A DNA stretch of 45,294 nucleotides from Massilimicrobiota sp. An134 (GTDB lineage Bacteria > Bacillota_I > Bacilli_A > Erysipelotrichales > Coprobacillaceae). Positions 8,213 to 17,967 of this stretch are shown here, one piece after another; positions within the stretch are counted from its first letter, which is position 1; each line of letters opens with the position of its first letter. The notes under the pieces were generated by a model. That model was not told the origin of the DNA. It did not search any database and worked only from the letters and a program-made list of their open reading frames with translations. A program made the position numbers and the translations under genes. Location of the stretch: assembly GCF_002160815.1 (NCBI RefSeq), contig NZ_NFLH01000020.1:1-45294 (forward strand), given 5' to 3'.

Positions 8213-9988
8213 TTCTTCTGCAAATTGTGCATTATATAATTGACTATAAAACCCATTTTGAGCCAATAATTCTTCATGTTTTCCCTGTTCTACAAGGTAA
8301 CCATCTTTAATGACTAAAATCAAATCAGCATTTTTAATTGTGGATAAACGATGCGCAATCACAAAGCTTGTACGACCTTTCATCACATTTTGCATAGCAT
8401 CCTGTAATCTCTTTTCCAGTCGTGTATCAACCGATGATGTTGCTTCATCTAAAATCATAATTTGTGGATCTTTTAACATCGCTCTGGCAATCGTCAGTAA
8501 TTGCTTTTCTCCTTGAGAAATATTATTGGCTTCTTCATTCACAATCATATCGTAGCCATCTGGCAATGTTCTGATAAAATGATCCACATTAGCCTGTCTA
8601 GCTGCCTCAATCACTTCATCTTTTCTGGCATCTAAACGTCCATAATGTATATTTTCATAAATAGTCCCATGAAATAGCCATGTATCCTGCAAAACCATCC
8701 CAAACATAGAACGTAACTGTTCTCTTGGAATCTGTCGAATATCAACACCATCAATGCGAATGCTACCAGAAGTTACATCATAAAAACGTAACAACAAACT
8801 AATCAATGTTGTTTTTCCTGAACCCGTTGGCCCAACGATAGCTACCATCTGTCCACTTTGAATATCAATATTCAAATCATGTAAAACTTCTTTATCATGA
8901 TATCCAAAACAAAGATGATCAAATTGAACATGCCCTTTTGCATGAGTTAAGGTTTGTGGATTTTCAACTGGTTTTTCTTCAGTTTCATTTAAAATTTCAG
9001 ATATTCTATGTAAAGCCGCAAAAGCCGATTGAATTTGTGAAGATAAATTGCTGACTTGAGATATAGGATCATTAACCTGCCATATATAGCGGACAAAAGC
9101 CTGCAATTCTCCTACAAGTATACTGCCATTTAAAACAAATAAGCTCCCAACAAAACCAATTGTTCCAATAACCATATATGTCACAAGAGAAATACATGGT
9201 GAAATAATTGATGACATAAATTGGGCCTGAAATGCATTACGATAAAGTGTCTGATTGATATCTTTAAATTTTTCAATAGCATCTTGTTGTTTATTAAACA
9301 AAAGAATTTCACGATAACCACCATACATTTCGGTAATAGCACCATTTAAGTTTCCTAAAGCATCCTGCTGGGCCTGGAATTTCTTTTGTGAACGTTTAAC
9401 AATAATCTTGGTAATGACCAATGCCACAGGAATGATCAATAAGACAATGCAAGTCATGACAATATGTATACGTACCATCATGACAATAGCTAAAATCAGC
9501 ATCAATACACCTCTTATGATTTCCGTGAGTGTCTGTTGTAAGGCATTCGAAAGTGTATCTACATCATTTGTAATACGACTTAAAACATCACCATATTTAT
9601 GTTTGTCAAAATAACTAACAGGTAATTTTCTAATCTTTTCTTGCAGGGCATTTCGCAAATCATGCATCGTTCTTTGAATAGAATTTGTCAAGGCTGTAAT
9701 TGTGATAGACTGAGATATTGTCTTTAATAAATAAATGCCAAACAACATCACCATAATATGAATCACACGATCAAATTCAACGTGTGCTCCTGGCACATTA
9801 TTCATCATAGCCATCGCATCTTCCATCAATAATGAAGTCATCATTCCTTCAATCATAGGTGCAACAGATAATGCAAAACATGTCACAACAATCATGAATA
9901 TAGCGATAATAAATTCCCACTTATAGGGCGATAAAAACGGAGAAATCTGTTGGACTGATTTTTTAAATGTCTGCCATTTTTTACTCAT
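8210..9988 (-). CDS. heterodimeric ABC exporter, canonical subunit (second pair)
   Basis: This 592-residue half-transporter is paralogous to the 607-residue protein at 362-2185. Helices lie about residues 25-45, 68-88, 155-200 and 260-300. The ATPase domain has Walker A GPTGSGKTT, Q-loop VLQD, signature ISQGE, Walker B IMILDEA and H-loop IAHR. It carries the catalytic Glu and His that its partner lacks. The ATG overlaps the partner's stop by 8 bases, with AGGAGG 9 bases upstream, the same arrangement as in the first pair. Export of a drug, peptide or lipid is the family expectation. No substrate is indicated. Confidence 0.9.
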   Translation of the reverse strand: MSKKWQTFKKSVQQISPFLSPYKWEFIIAIFMIVVTCFALSVAPMIEGMMTSLLMEDAMAMMNNVPGAHVEFDRVIHIMVMLFGIYLLKTISQSITITALTNSIQRTMHDLRNALQEKIRKLPVSYFDKHKYGDVLSRITNDVDTLSNALQQTLTEIIRGVLMLILAIVMMVRIHIVMTCIVLLIIPVALVITKIIVKRSQKKFQAQQDALGNLNGAITEMYGGYREILLFNKQQDAIEKFKDINQTLYRNAFQAQFMSSIISPCISLVTYMVIGTIGFVGSLFVLNGSILVGELQAFVRYIWQVNDPISQVSNLSSQIQSAFAALHRISEILNETEEKPVENPQTLTHAKGHVQFDHLCFGYHDKEVLHDLNIDIQSGQMVAIVGPTGSGKTTLISLLLRFYDVTSGSIRIDGVDIRQIPREQLRSMFGMVLQDTWLFHGTIYENIHYGRLDARKDEVIEAARQANVDHFIRTLPDGYDMIVNEEANNISQGEKQLLTIARAMLKDPQIMILDEATSSVDTRLEKRLQDAMQNVMKGRTSFVIAHRLSTIKNADLILVIKDGYLVEQGKHEELLAQNGFYSQLYNAQFAEE

Positions 9989-11717
9989 AGTTCAATTCCT
10001 CCTCACTTAATTGTGATAAAGCAATTTCATGATAAATAGGACATGTCTGTAAAAGTTCCTTATGTTTTCCATGCCCCACAATTTGCCCCTCATCCAATAC
10101 AATAATCTGATCAGCATCTTTAATCGTTGAAATTCTTTGAGCAACAATGAAAACAATAGAATGTTGCGTTTCTTCTTTTAAAGCATGACGTAAAATGGCA
10201 TCCGTTTTATAATCCAGAGCCGAAAAAGAATCATCAAAAATATAAATCTCAGGTTTTCTGATTAAAGCTCTCGCAATACTTAAACGTTGTCTTTGTCCTC
10301 CTGAAACATTCGTTGCACTTTCTGTAATCATTTCATCAAAACCATTTGGTTTTTCCATAATAAAATCATAGCTTTGAGAAACTTCAGCAGCATGTTCTAA
10401 CTCTTCTAAAGTTGCATCAGCCTTTCCATAACGTAAGTTTTCAGCTATTGTTCCTGTAAACAACATAGCTTTTTGAGGAATAAAACCAATTTTATTTCTC
10501 AAATCATCAATACGATAATCCTGTATATCAATACCATCAATAAGTATCTCTCCACTACTGATATCATAGAAACGTGGAATCAGATTAATCAGTGTACTTT
10601 TACCAGATCCAGTACTTCCAATAAAAGCAATCGTTTCTCCTTCATGGGCTTCAAAAGAGATGTTTTTTAAAACAGCTTCCTCACCATCAGGATAAGCAAA
10701 AGTCACATTTCGAAAAGATAAATGATGTTGAGATGTTGAAGACTGTGGTGTTTGTAAAACATGATCTTTAATATCACTTTGCGTTGATAAAACACTCATA
10801 ATACGTTTCGCTGAAACAGCGGCACGTGGATACATCACAAACACATTACAAAATAACATCATTGAAAACATGGCATGGAAAAGATATTCCTGAAAAGCAA
10901 TGAGTTTTCCAACCTGTAATGTTCCAGCATCAATCATATGACTGGCTACATAAAAAATAACAAGTGTAACCAAATTCATTAAAAAATAAAAGATGGGCTG
11001 AGTTAAAAGCATCAGTTTAAAAATCTTTCTTGTATAACTTGTAAATTCATCATTTGTCTGATTAAAACGAGCTTGTTCATAAGCATCATTATTAAAAGCT
11101 CTAATGACCTTTAAGCCTGATAAATTCTCTCTTGTAATACGATTTAAACGATCCAATGATAACTGCTGTTTTTGTGACATTGGTTCTGATATTTTAGCTA
11201 CCACGATAACCCCTACAACAATCACTGGTAATGTTGCGGCAATAATCAAAGAGAGTTCCAATGATGTACGCATTGTCATAAAAACACTAATGATAACCAT
11301 AACTGGTGTTAATAAAGCTGTTCTCAAGATGACATTGACAAACAGCTGAATTTGAAAAGCATCATTATTTGTACGTGTAATTAATGATGAAATCCCAAAA
11401 TGATTAAATTCATGTGGTGAAAATGTTTGAATATGACTAAAAATATCATTTCGCATATCTCTTGTAATAGATGTTGAAATTTTCGCACAACAATACCCTA
11501 AAACAATAGTTCCTGCCACTCCAATGATTGAAATCACAATCGCTAGAAACCACATAGAATAAAGATATTCCACATTTCGATTGGTAACCCCATTGTCAAT
11601 CATATTGGCAATGATTGTTGGTAAACCTAATTCAACCAAAGCAAAGCCAAAGACAGATATAATATTTAAAATCAATAACTTTTTATATCTTTTGAGATAA
11701 TGTAATATAAGTTTCAT
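9981..11717 (-). CDS. heterodimeric ABC exporter, degenerate subunit (second pair)
   Basis: This 578-residue half-transporter is paralogous to 2178-4400 but has only a short loop between helices 1 and 2. The nucleotide-binding domain has GSTGSGKST and VSGGQ, with a degenerate Walker B (IYIFDDS, Asp in place of Glu) and Gln for the H-loop His (IVAQR). It is the first gene of a two-gene operon. A purine-rich GGAAGGGGG site precedes the ATG, and a TATAAT lies on the minus strand at 11759-11754, though its -35 is weak. No regulator gene is adjacent, unlike the first pair. Confidence 0.9.
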   Translation of the reverse strand: MKLILHYLKRYKKLLILNIISVFGFALVELGLPTIIANMIDNGVTNRNVEYLYSMWFLAIVISIIGVAGTIVLGYCCAKISTSITRDMRNDIFSHIQTFSPHEFNHFGISSLITRTNNDAFQIQLFVNVILRTALLTPVMVIISVFMTMRTSLELSLIIAATLPVIVVGVIVVAKISEPMSQKQQLSLDRLNRITRENLSGLKVIRAFNNDAYEQARFNQTNDEFTSYTRKIFKLMLLTQPIFYFLMNLVTLVIFYVASHMIDAGTLQVGKLIAFQEYLFHAMFSMMLFCNVFVMYPRAAVSAKRIMSVLSTQSDIKDHVLQTPQSSTSQHHLSFRNVTFAYPDGEEAVLKNISFEAHEGETIAFIGSTGSGKSTLINLIPRFYDISSGEILIDGIDIQDYRIDDLRNKIGFIPQKAMLFTGTIAENLRYGKADATLEELEHAAEVSQSYDFIMEKPNGFDEMITESATNVSGGQRQRLSIARALIRKPEIYIFDDSFSALDYKTDAILRHALKEETQHSIVFIVAQRISTIKDADQIIVLDEGQIVGHGKHKELLQTCPIYHEIALSQLSEEELNYE

Positions 11718-11800
11718 ATAGTTCCCCCTTCCTTTTTAAACAGTATTAATCTTATTATATACTAAATAAAAATAAGAGTATAGCTCTAACATCATTCTAT

Positions 11801-11830
11801 TAAAAAAAGAATATCAACAAGATATTCTTT
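11801..11830 (-). terminator. intrinsic terminator of the rubrerythrin gene
   Basis: A perfect 10-bp stem (11806-11815 with 11821-11830, arms AAAGAATATC/GATATTCTTT) with a 5-base loop and a following T-run on the minus strand. Confidence 0.85.
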
Positions 11831-11837
11831 CTCTTCT

Positions 11838-12440
11838 TTACTGCTCTATTTCACAAGTGAATGGAGCATCTTTTAATCTGATAAAATAACCTTGATCATG
11901 TGAACAAACTGGACATAATTGAGGGGCACGTGTTCCTTCAAAAATAAATCCGCAATTCAGACACATCCAATAACAAGGCTGTTTGGATGCATAAAGTTGT
12001 CCATTTTCCAACAACGTCGCCATTTTTTCAAAACGATCACCATGTGTTTTTTCAATTTCAGCAATATTGAAAAAATCCTGTGCAATCTTATGAAACCCTT
12101 CTTCTTTTGCAATCGCTCCAAAATTCTGATAGACATCTTCATATTCTTCATATTCATTATGTCTGGCACTCTTTAATAATGATAAGACATCATCATAAGT
12201 ATCAACAGGATATCCTCCATCAATCACAATCGTTTCACCTGTTAACTCTTTTAAATGATTGTAGAAGATTTCAGCATGTTCCTTTTCCTGATTGGCTGTA
12301 AAATAGAAGACATCTGCCAACATATGATGACCTTTCTTGGCTGCCAATCCTCCTGCAAATGTATAACGATTTCTCGCTTGTGATTCACCTGCAAAAGCAC
12401 GCATTAAATTATCTTTTGTCTGACTATTTTTAAAATCCAT
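11838..12440 (-). CDS. rbr: rubrerythrin
   Basis: This non-haem diiron peroxidase protects anaerobes from hydrogen peroxide, using electrons passed through its rubredoxin-like domain. The 200 residues show the four-helix ferritin-like part with paired carboxylate motifs (FAGESQARNRY, EKEHAEIF, AKEEGFHKIA, IEKTHGDRF). A C-terminal Fe(Cys)4 site follows (CLNCGFIFEG, then CPVCSHDQGYF). A GAGGTG site lies just upstream of the ATG. It is monocistronic, with its own terminator. I do not see a clear PerR box. Confidence 0.95.
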   Translation of the reverse strand: MDFKNSQTKDNLMRAFAGESQARNRYTFAGGLAAKKGHHMLADVFYFTANQEKEHAEIFYNHLKELTGETIVIDGGYPVDTYDDVLSLLKSARHNEYEEYEDVYQNFGAIAKEEGFHKIAQDFFNIAEIEKTHGDRFEKMATLLENGQLYASKQPCYWMCLNCGFIFEGTRAPQLCPVCSHDQGYFIRLKDAPFTCEIEQ

Positions 12441-12486
12441 ATTTTCACCTCATCAAGAGTATGGACATTATTTTCATAAACATTCG

Positions 12487-12837
12487 CTATTTTTTATTTT
12501 TATTTTGAATCCACCCCATAATAAGTGTTGAAAATTTTGTCAGCATCCAAACAATGATGACCATCCATAAAATCCATGCAAAAATACCAATCATATCAAT
12601 TTGAACCCTAGCCAGATATAATTGCTTGCCTATCCCATGTTGGGCTGAAACAAAAACTTCTGCCATGACACCGACTTTAAAACTTAATGGTAAACATGTC
12701 TCAACAGCTGATAAAATATAACCTTTAATCAATGGTAAATAGGCATAACGAAGATTATAGTACAAAGGATGATGATACAAGGTGATGATATCCTGTAAAT
12801 GCTTACATATCAGACAAATATAAATAACCTGATACAA
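12487..12837 (-). pseudogene. 3' remnant of an ABC transporter permease (NitT/TauT or thiamine-precursor type)
   Basis: About 115 in-frame codons end at a normal stop. They contain the permease EAA-loop region (LSFKVGVMAEVFVS, HGIGKQLYLAR) and the last membrane helices (IGIFAWILWMVIIVWML), as in SsuC/ThiX-like permeases. The N-terminal half, about 130-150 residues, is missing. Reading upstream, homology-like sequence stops near 12838, where a different, oppositely oriented reading frame begins. No start codon with a ribosome site is visible. I infer a deletion or insertion breakpoint that removed the 5' part and probably the matching ATPase and binding-protein genes. Confidence 0.65.
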
Positions 12838-13071
12838 TTATTAAGGGCTAATCTTGCAAAACTCTTAAACATGAAAGATGAATTCAGGAGACTCATAAAT
12901 AAAATAATAAGAAAAGCCTCAAAAAATAAAGAGCCTATTCGACCCAATAGACTCTTTGGAAGATGGAATGTCTATACCAAGAAACCAACAACACTCAAAT
13001 ATAGAGTTGATGGCAAACGAAATCCCAAAGTTAGAAAAATGAAAAAGGGATATTTACGTATAAAACGCTAA
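12838..13071 (+). pseudogene. 3' fragment of an unrecognised, very basic protein (possible mobile-element remnant)
   Basis: About 77 open codons end at a TAA at 13069-13071. The translation is rich in Lys and Arg (stretches such as MKDEFRRLINKIIRK and VRKMKKGYLRIKR). No ribosome site precedes any ATG. It is the only plus-strand coding-like sequence in the first 25 kb and begins where the permease remnant ends, so it looks like the tail of an inserted gene, for example a transposase. I do not recognise the family and this could be non-coding. Confidence 0.35.
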
Positions 13072-13173
13072 TCGGTAGTATAGACATCATTTTCTAAAAA
13101 AATTATAACTTAAAAACTTAAAAAAATCATTAAAAATGATCAGTATCTTTTTGTGCTTTTTTAGCACAGAAAG

Positions 13174-13212
13174 AAAAAAGGGAGAATTTTGAATTTGATC
13201 AAATATTCTCTC
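13174..13212 (-). terminator. intrinsic terminator of the pst-pho operon
   Basis: Arms GAGAATTTTG (13182-13191) and CAAATATTCTC (13200-13210) form an imperfect stem, followed on the minus strand by CCCTTTTTTC. It lies about 30 bases downstream of the phoR stop. A second small hairpin, GTGCT/AGCAC, lies at 13153-13167. Confidence 0.65.
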
Positions 13213-13243
13213 TATTTTAATGTCATTAAATTGACGACATTGA

Positions 13244-14935
13244 CTAAGATTCAGTTCTTTTTTGTTGCGGTAAAACAATTTCAATCGTTGTTCCTATATT
13301 CAATTCACTCTTCAATGAAATCGTACCTTTATAATGCGATACTATATGTTTAACAATAGCCAAACCAAGTCCAGTTCCTCCGCGCTGTTTACTTCTTCCT
13401 TTATCCACACGATAAAATCTTTCAAACACACGTGCCTGATCTGCAAGTGGAATACCAATACCCGTATCTTTGACAACAATTTTCATACCATCGCCTTGCG
13501 CTTCAATATCCACAAAGACACTTCCATGATCTTTATTATACTTAATGGCATTTCCTATAATATTGTTTAATAATGTATAGATTTGTTGATGATTTCCTAT
13601 ATACACCATATCTTCAAAAGAATATTCCATATGGATATCATGTTTCGCTATTTCTACTTCATAACTTTCTAAAACTTCGTCCACGATACTTCGCATTTTA
13701 ATTGGCATCATTTCTGCTTCAATATCCATACTTTCTAATCTTGACAGCATCAATATATCATTAATCAATCGTGACATACTATCAACTTCTGTTTGAATCT
13801 TTTCTAACATAACTTGTTTTTGACTTTCATTTTGGACAACACCTTGAGCCAATAAATCACTATATCCCCTAATAGATGTCATTGGTGTTTTCAATTCATG
13901 AGAAACATTAGAGAAAAATTCACTACGCATTTTTTCTGCTTTTTTCGATGCCGTAATATCCACAAAAAGCAAAGTTGTCCCAAAATCAACTCGTGAAATA
14001 TAACAAGCATAAATATTATGATCTATTTTTAGCTCAACCTGTTGTTTTGTAATGTTATTTTGTAAAGCTTGTATAATATCAGGAAAATAAAGATAATCTA
14101 AAATACGATCATGTACTTTCATATCTCCTAATATAGATATTGCCTTTTCATTAATACTTAAAATTTGATAGTCTTCATCCAATAAAACAAATCCCTCATT
14201 CATTTGTTTTAAAATTTCATCTATTTTAATACGTTCCAGTTTGACCTGACGCATAGATTTACGTAATCGATGTGATAAATTATAAATCGTGTCTACAATC
14301 ACATTAAATTCCTGATAATCATAATCCTTCAAATCAACTCTAAAATCTTTACTCATATGATCAAGACTTTCACTAATTTCAATAATAGGTTTAGAGATTG
14401 TCACTGCCAGCTTACGTGATAGTATAAACGCAATTAAAAACGAAATAATACTGCTTACTGCAAAAGCTGGAATTAACGAACCTAAATAATCAGTAATACC
14501 GTGATAAGGAATAGCCAGTCTAATTATATAGTCTTCATGATTATATAAAGCTACATAAAGTGTATCCTCACCTGTTGTTTCAGATTTTCTTTGAGCATAT
14601 CCTTCACTGGATTTTAAAGCTTCCTGAATTTCCTCACGATTCAAATGATTTTCAGATATAGAATCTTTTGCCGTATCAGCAACAACATTACCTTCAAGAT
14701 CTATCACACTAATACGTGTATCATCACTATATGCCAAGGGATTTAACTTTTCAATTTGTCCATCAAGCGGCTGCTGATAATCCAAGGCATAATCGATCAG
14801 TTTTAAAGAATACAGCATATCGTGTTCAGTTGTATCTAAAATGCTATTAGATAACAGCGCTCCAGAAATCACACAACTGCTTAATAATGCAACAACCAGA
14901 ATCACAATAAAATAACGGAGGATAGATTTAGTCAT
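13244..14935 (-). CDS. phoR: phosphate-responsive sensor histidine kinase PhoR
   Basis: This 563-residue membrane kinase pairs with the response regulator encoded just upstream. Helix 1 (about 8-28) and helix 2 (about 155-175) bracket an extracytoplasmic sensor domain. A HAMP-like segment (about 175-225) and a PAS domain (about 235-330) follow, then the dimerisation/phosphoacceptor motif SHELKTP (His346) and an ATPase domain with N (NNIIGNAIKYN), G1 (DTGIGI) and G2 (GGTGLGLAI) boxes. It overlaps phoB by 8 bases. Position at the end of the pst operon supports a role in sensing phosphate through PstSCAB-PhoU. Confidence 0.93.
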   Translation of the reverse strand: MTKSILRYFIVILVVALLSSCVISGALLSNSILDTTEHDMLYSLKLIDYALDYQQPLDGQIEKLNPLAYSDDTRISVIDLEGNVVADTAKDSISENHLNREEIQEALKSSEGYAQRKSETTGEDTLYVALYNHEDYIIRLAIPYHGITDYLGSLIPAFAVSSIISFLIAFILSRKLAVTISKPIIEISESLDHMSKDFRVDLKDYDYQEFNVIVDTIYNLSHRLRKSMRQVKLERIKIDEILKQMNEGFVLLDEDYQILSINEKAISILGDMKVHDRILDYLYFPDIIQALQNNITKQQVELKIDHNIYACYISRVDFGTTLLFVDITASKKAEKMRSEFFSNVSHELKTPMTSIRGYSDLLAQGVVQNESQKQVMLEKIQTEVDSMSRLINDILMLSRLESMDIEAEMMPIKMRSIVDEVLESYEVEIAKHDIHMEYSFEDMVYIGNHQQIYTLLNNIIGNAIKYNKDHGSVFVDIEAQGDGMKIVVKDTGIGIPLADQARVFERFYRVDKGRSKQRGGTGLGLAIVKHIVSHYKGTISLKSELNIGTTIEIVLPQQKRTES

Positions 14936-15617
14936 ACTTATCCTCCTCTTTTTCTACAAAACGATAACCCACCGAACGAATTGTTTTAATATATTTTTCT
15001 CCATCATCATTTAACTTCTTACGAAGTGAACGAATATGAACATCTAATGCTCTTGATTCCCCAATAAAATCATATCCCCAAATATTATTTAATAATTCAT
15101 CTCTTTCGACAACACGATCTTTATTTTCTATTAAATAAACAAGCAATTGATATTCTTTATGTGTTAAATCCATAGTTTCTTGATGATGTTTTACCACATG
15201 TGTTGACTTGTCAATAGATAAGGATGGTGTTCTTAAAACTTTTGATTTAGGATGAACTCTTCTTAATAATGTACGAACGCGAGCACAAAGCTCCAATACA
15301 CCAAATGGCTTTGTCATATAATCATCACTACCACTATCTAAGCCATGAATCTTATCAATTTCACTATCTTTGGCACTTAAAATCAAGATAGGCATTTCTG
15401 TATTTGTTTCTCTAATCTTTTTGACAGCAGAAATCCCATCCATCTGTGGCAACATCACATCAAAAATAGCTAAATCTGGTGCCTCTCTTTTTATTTCTAT
15501 TATAGCATCAATAGCATTATCAAATAGTGTAACCTGATAACCATTAGATTCAAGAGATAGTTTAACTATCTCCTGAATATTTTCATCATCCTCTATGACA
15601 AAAATACGTTCGTTCAT
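14928..15617 (-). CDS. phoB: phosphate regulon response regulator PhoB/PhoP
   Basis: This 229-residue OmpR-family regulator has an acidic pocket (EDDE), phosphoacceptor Asp53 in IFDVMLP, a conserved Thr/Ser and Lys (LILSAKDS, TKPF), and a C-terminal winged helix (about 130-225, with RALDVHIRSLRKKL as recognition helix). It is expected to bind 11-bp-spaced TTAACA-type repeats, which are present upstream of pstC and pstS. AGGAGG precedes the ATG. It is downstream of phoU in the same transcription direction, so the operon is probably self-activated. Confidence 0.94.
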   Translation of the reverse strand: MNERIFVIEDDENIQEIVKLSLESNGYQVTLFDNAIDAIIEIKREAPDLAIFDVMLPQMDGISAVKKIRETNTEMPILILSAKDSEIDKIHGLDSGSDDYMTKPFGVLELCARVRTLLRRVHPKSKVLRTPSLSIDKSTHVVKHHQETMDLTHKEYQLLVYLIENKDRVVERDELLNNIWGYDFIGESRALDVHIRSLRKKLNDDGEKYIKTIRSVGYRFVEKEEDKYD

Positions 15618-15628
15618 TGTTAACCCTC

Positions 15629-16288
15629 CTAAATCAATCTTTGATCATTCACTGAACCAGTTTGATTAAATTCTAACCATTCACAGATATTGACTGCATG
15701 ATCTCCAACTCTTTCTAAGTATTTCGCAATCATTAAGAAATCAATACAGTAATCAATTCTTTCGCTGTTTTCTTTAATAATTTCTGCAACTTCCTGTTTC
15801 ACTTCTTCAAACAAAGCATCAATTTCATCATCCATGCTTTTCACTAAACGTGCAGTAGATAAATCTTTTTTAATAAATGAATCTATAGATTCATGAACCA
15901 TAATTTTAGCCTTTTTAGCCATTGTCGGAATATGCTCAACAGTCTTATAAGCATGTTCACCTTCAAAATTCATAATAATTTCTGCAATATCAGCAGCCTG
16001 ATCCCCAATTCTTTCCAAATCAGTAACAATTTTTAAAGCTGTTGTTACATTTCTTAAATCAGTTGCGATAGGTTGTTGACGTAAAATCAAATTAAATGCT
16101 CTTGATTCAACAGTTCTTTCCATATCATTAATTAAACGGTCATTTGTAATAATCTCTTTTGCAAGAGCTTTATCCTGATGTTTAAAAGCATCAATCATAT
16201 TTTCAATAGCAACTTCTACAAGATGCCCCATTTTTGTTAAATCAACATTTAACTTTTCTAATTCTTCGTCAAATAGTTTTCTCATCAT
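15629..16288 (-). CDS. phoU: phosphate transport regulator PhoU
   Basis: This 219-residue all-helical protein is made of two PhoU repeats (about 10-95 and 115-205, each with an E/D-x-x-x-D metal-binding pattern such as TDLERIGDQAADIAE and YLERVGDHAVNICE). It links the Pst transporter to PhoR and dampens the regulon when phosphate is plentiful. The ATG at 16288 has GGAGG 8 bases upstream. The frame extends five codons further, but that ATG overlaps the ribosome site. Confidence 0.95.
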   Translation of the reverse strand: MMRKLFDEELEKLNVDLTKMGHLVEVAIENMIDAFKHQDKALAKEIITNDRLINDMERTVESRAFNLILRQQPIATDLRNVTTALKIVTDLERIGDQAADIAEIIMNFEGEHAYKTVEHIPTMAKKAKIMVHESIDSFIKKDLSTARLVKSMDDEIDALFEEVKQEVAEIIKENSERIDYCIDFLMIAKYLERVGDHAVNICEWLEFNQTGSVNDQRLI

Positions 16289-16333
16289 TTTACATACCTC
16301 CATTATATTTGTTTTTCATGCAAAACACAACTC

Positions 16334-17089
16334 TTAACCAAAACGACCAGTAATATAATCTTCTGTACGTTTATCTTTAGGCATTGAGAAAATGTCCTTT
16401 GTTTCACCATATTCTACCATTTCTCCAACCAAGAAGAAAGCCGTATAATCAGCAATACGTGATGCCTGCTGCATATTATGTGTGACAATTGCAATTGTAT
16501 ATTTATCTTTTAATTCCATTAATAACTCTTCAATTTTCAATGTAGAAATAGGATCCAAGGCACTTGTTGGTTCATCCAATAAAATGACTTCTGGTTCTAC
16601 CGCTAAACATCTTGCAATACATAAACGCTGTTGTTGTCCACCAGATAAACCAAGTGCTGATGTATGCAAACGATCTGCAACTTCATCATATAAAGCTGCT
16701 GCTTTTAAACTTTTTTCAACAATTTCATCTAATTTCTTTTTATTTTTAATACCATGAATTCTTGGTCCATAAGCAATATTATCATAAATACTCATTGGAA
16801 ATGGATTAGGTTGCTGAAAAACCATCCCTACTTTTTTACGTAACACTGTTGTATCAACACGTGGATCATAAATATTTTCTCCATCTAATGTAATTTCACC
16901 ATCAATTTTGACATTATTTACATAATCATTCATTCTATTTAAAGTCTTAAGAAATGTAGATTTCCCACATCCTGAAGGACCAATAAATGCTGTGATTTTA
17001 TTTTCTACAATATCTAAATTCACATCTTTCAATGCATGTTTTTCTCCATAATGAAGATTTAAATTTTTAGAACTAATTTTTACACTCAT
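16334..17089 (-). CDS. pstB: phosphate ABC transporter ATP-binding protein PstB
   Basis: This 251-residue ATPase of the high-affinity phosphate importer has Walker [10 protein letters not shown], the PstB-specific RMNDYVNNV stretch, Q-loop [14 protein letters not shown], signature LSGGQQQR, Walker [14 protein letters not shown] and H-loop VTHN. GGAAGG precedes the ATG. It lies between pstA and phoU in the conserved operon order. Confidence 0.97.
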   Translation of the reverse strand: MSVKISSKNLNLHYGEKHALKDVNLDIVENKITAFIGPSGCGKSTFLKTLNRMNDYVNNVKIDGEITLDGENIYDPRVDTTVLRKKVGMVFQQPNPFPMSIYDNIAYGPRIHGIKNKKKLDEIVEKSLKAAALYDEVADRLHTSALGLSGGQQQRLCIARCLAVEPEVILLDEPTSALDPISTLKIEELLMELKDKYTIAIVTHNMQQASRIADYTAFFLVGEMVEYGETKDIFSMPKDKRTEDYITGRFG

Positions 17090-17103
17090 TTTTTTAACCT
17101 TCC

Positions 17104-17967
17104 TTAATCAATTTTATTGACATCAAATCTTTTAGAAATCCATTTTGCTAAGAAATTCAATACTAACACAACAACAATTAAAATTAATGCAATGACAAAG
17201 GCAACCTCATAATTCGCTTTTGCCATTTCTAGATAAAGTTGAATTGTTAAAGTTCCACCACTTGAGAATAAGTGTTCAAATAACCCTCTAGGTAATGTTG
17301 CTAAACTTCCTGCAGTGAATAGTAATGCAGCTGATTCAGCAACAATTCTTCCCATTGCCAAAATGATACCTGTTAAAATTCCAGGAATCGCACTTGGTAA
17401 TAAAACTGTACGAATCATATACCATTTTGTCGCTCCAATTCCTAGTGCTGCTTCACGATAACTTTTTGGTACTGCCTGCAAGGCAACCTGTGTATTTCTA
17501 GAAATGATTGGTAAAATCATAATAGCTAATGTTAAGGCTCCTGTTAAAATAGAATAACCTAATTTTAATAAATTTCCAAAAAACAACATACCGAATAAAC
17601 CATAAATAATAGATGGAATACCAGCTAAAACTTCAGTTGTAAATGAAATGATTTCAACAAATTTCTTATTTGTTGCATATTCATTTAAGTAGATTGCTCC
17701 CCCAATACTAATAGGACCAGCGATCAATAATGTCACAACAATCATATAAACTGTATTAATAATATTAGGTAAAATCCCTACTGTATCCTTTAATACACTT
17801 GTTGTATTGACAAGATATCCAAAATTGAAGCTTGGAATACCTCTTATTAATATATAACCAATAATAACGATCAATAGACCAACAGAAATGAAAGTGGATA
17901 ATTGAATAAGAAAACTTAAGACTTTATCACTTAATCTACTTTTTTTATCAAAAATACTATTTTCCAT
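17104..17967 (-). CDS. pstA: phosphate ABC transporter permease PstA
   Basis: This 287-residue inner-membrane subunit has six predicted helices and the typical EAA loop ([28 protein letters not shown]). The ATG at 17967 is preferred because GAGGTG lies a few bases upstream. The frame could extend to a GTG at 17976 that overlaps that site. It overlaps the pstC stop by 11 bases, so the two permeases are coupled. Confidence 0.95.
   Translation of the reverse strand: MENSIFDKKSRLSDKVLSFLIQLSTFISVGLLIVIIGYILIRGIPSFNFGYLVNTTSVLKDTVGILPNIINTVYMIVVTLLIAGPISIGGAIYLNEYATNKKFVEIISFTTEVLAGIPSIIYGLFGMLFFGNLLKLGYSILTGALTLAIMILPIISRNTQVALQAVPKSYREAALGIGATKWYMIRTVLLPSAIPGILTGIILAMGRIVAESAALLFTAGSLATLPRGLFEHLFSSGGTLTIQLYLEMAKANYEVAFVIALILIVVVLVLNFLAKWISKRFDVNKID

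Noticed and set aside
11957-12301. Several 70-85-codon frames inside the rubrerythrin gene
   Set aside because: They are out-of-frame shadows of a well-supported gene.
13153-13167. GTGCT/AGCAC hairpin as a separate RNA gene
   Set aside because: The stem is short and it lies just past the better phoR terminator; most likely a secondary terminator element.
13087-13284. 65-codon minus-strand frame after phoR
   Set aside because: It covers the phoR end in another frame and the operon terminator, with no ribosome site.
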